Positions 63,781 to 64,000 of a stretch of DNA of 64,000 nucleotides are shown piece after piece. The first letter of the stretch is position 1. Each line of letters starts with the position of its first letter. Source of the DNA: Dendrophyllia cribrosa (taxonomy: Eukaryota > Cnidaria > Anthozoa > Scleractinia > Dendrophylliidae); contig JAJLRJ010000003.1 of the NCBI GenBank assembly GCA_024195265.1, forward strand, positions 34,021,143-34,085,142, in the 5' to 3' direction. The notes beneath the pieces were generated by a model. That model was not told where the DNA came from. It saw only the letters and a program-made list of their open reading frames with translations, and did no database searches. Made by a program: the position numbers and the translations under genes.

Positions 63781-64000
63781 ATGGTCTCATTTAATTAATT
63801 TAAAATAATCTGTTTTATTACTGAAACGTTGTTTAAATAATACCGCACCGTTCGCCCGTTTTTAATGAACGTTTCTATTGACTTTTCAATGACTGATCTT
63901 AAAACAATATGAAATTTGGAACTTTAACATTTTGAAGCCATTGCCTTTAATAATACCATATGCACAACCATTGAGCTTGTTAATTCGTGCCTGAATAAGA

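Overview
The window looks like a metazoan genome segment, most likely a cnidarian (coral or sea anemone). This rests on three things: AT-rich non-coding DNA crowded with short inverted-repeat transposons, a large TPR-CHAT gene of the type expanded in corals, and capsid-type proteins whose closest relatives I recall are cnidarian. The species cannot be read from the sequence.

The dominant content is two related but distinct endogenous double-stranded DNA viruses of Maverick/Polinton grade. Element 1 is 4738-21261 (about 16.5 kb). Element 2 is about 33611-52673 (about 19.1 kb, including a 2.2-kb transposon inserted later). Both lie in the same orientation and share gene order: small basic protein, YqaJ-type exonuclease (+), poxvirus VLTF3-like late transcription factor (-), glycine-rich membrane protein (-), penton-like minor capsid protein (-), a large C-terminally anchored conserved protein (+), a membrane/coiled-coil protein (-), major capsid protein (+), packaging ATPase (+), a row of small conserved, often membrane, proteins (+), DDE integrase (+), and protein-primed family B DNA polymerase (-) running in from the right terminal repeat. 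I found no adenain-like maturation protease in either.

The elements appear to carry two promoter classes. Replication-side genes (small basic gene, exonuclease, VLTF3-like factor, polymerase) are preceded by CCAATTGAAGAAAC and then, within about 10-20 bp, a CCCTTGTATATA-type box just before the ATG. Capsid, membrane and integrase genes are preceded by ACATATRTATAC within about 20 bp of the ATG, often fused to an AATAAA signal of the gene before. The early motif also lies inside the terminal inverted repeats, so both ends fire inward. With a VLTF3-like gene under the early motif, this suggests an early-to-late cascade. The terminal repeats contain long hairpins; in element 1 the hairpin is the outermost 163 bp of each end.

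Both elements are decayed. In element 1 the integrase (TGG to TGA), polymerase (in-frame TAG), ATPase (frameshifts plus deletion) and some others are broken, while capsid, penton and most small genes are open. Element 2 has many more lesions.

Around them: 1-2219 holds MITEs. 2220-4641 is a broken DIRS/Ngaro-like retrotransposon next to element 1. 21262-26343 is non-coding with MITEs. 26344-30084 is the one convincing host gene, a 1246-residue TPR-CHAT protein. 30098-33610 is nested DNA-transposon debris. 52880-55515 is a dead LINE. 55640-63780 is nested non-autonomous transposons (Harbinger-like and piggyBac-like insertions inside a dispersed repeat) with no convincing gene.
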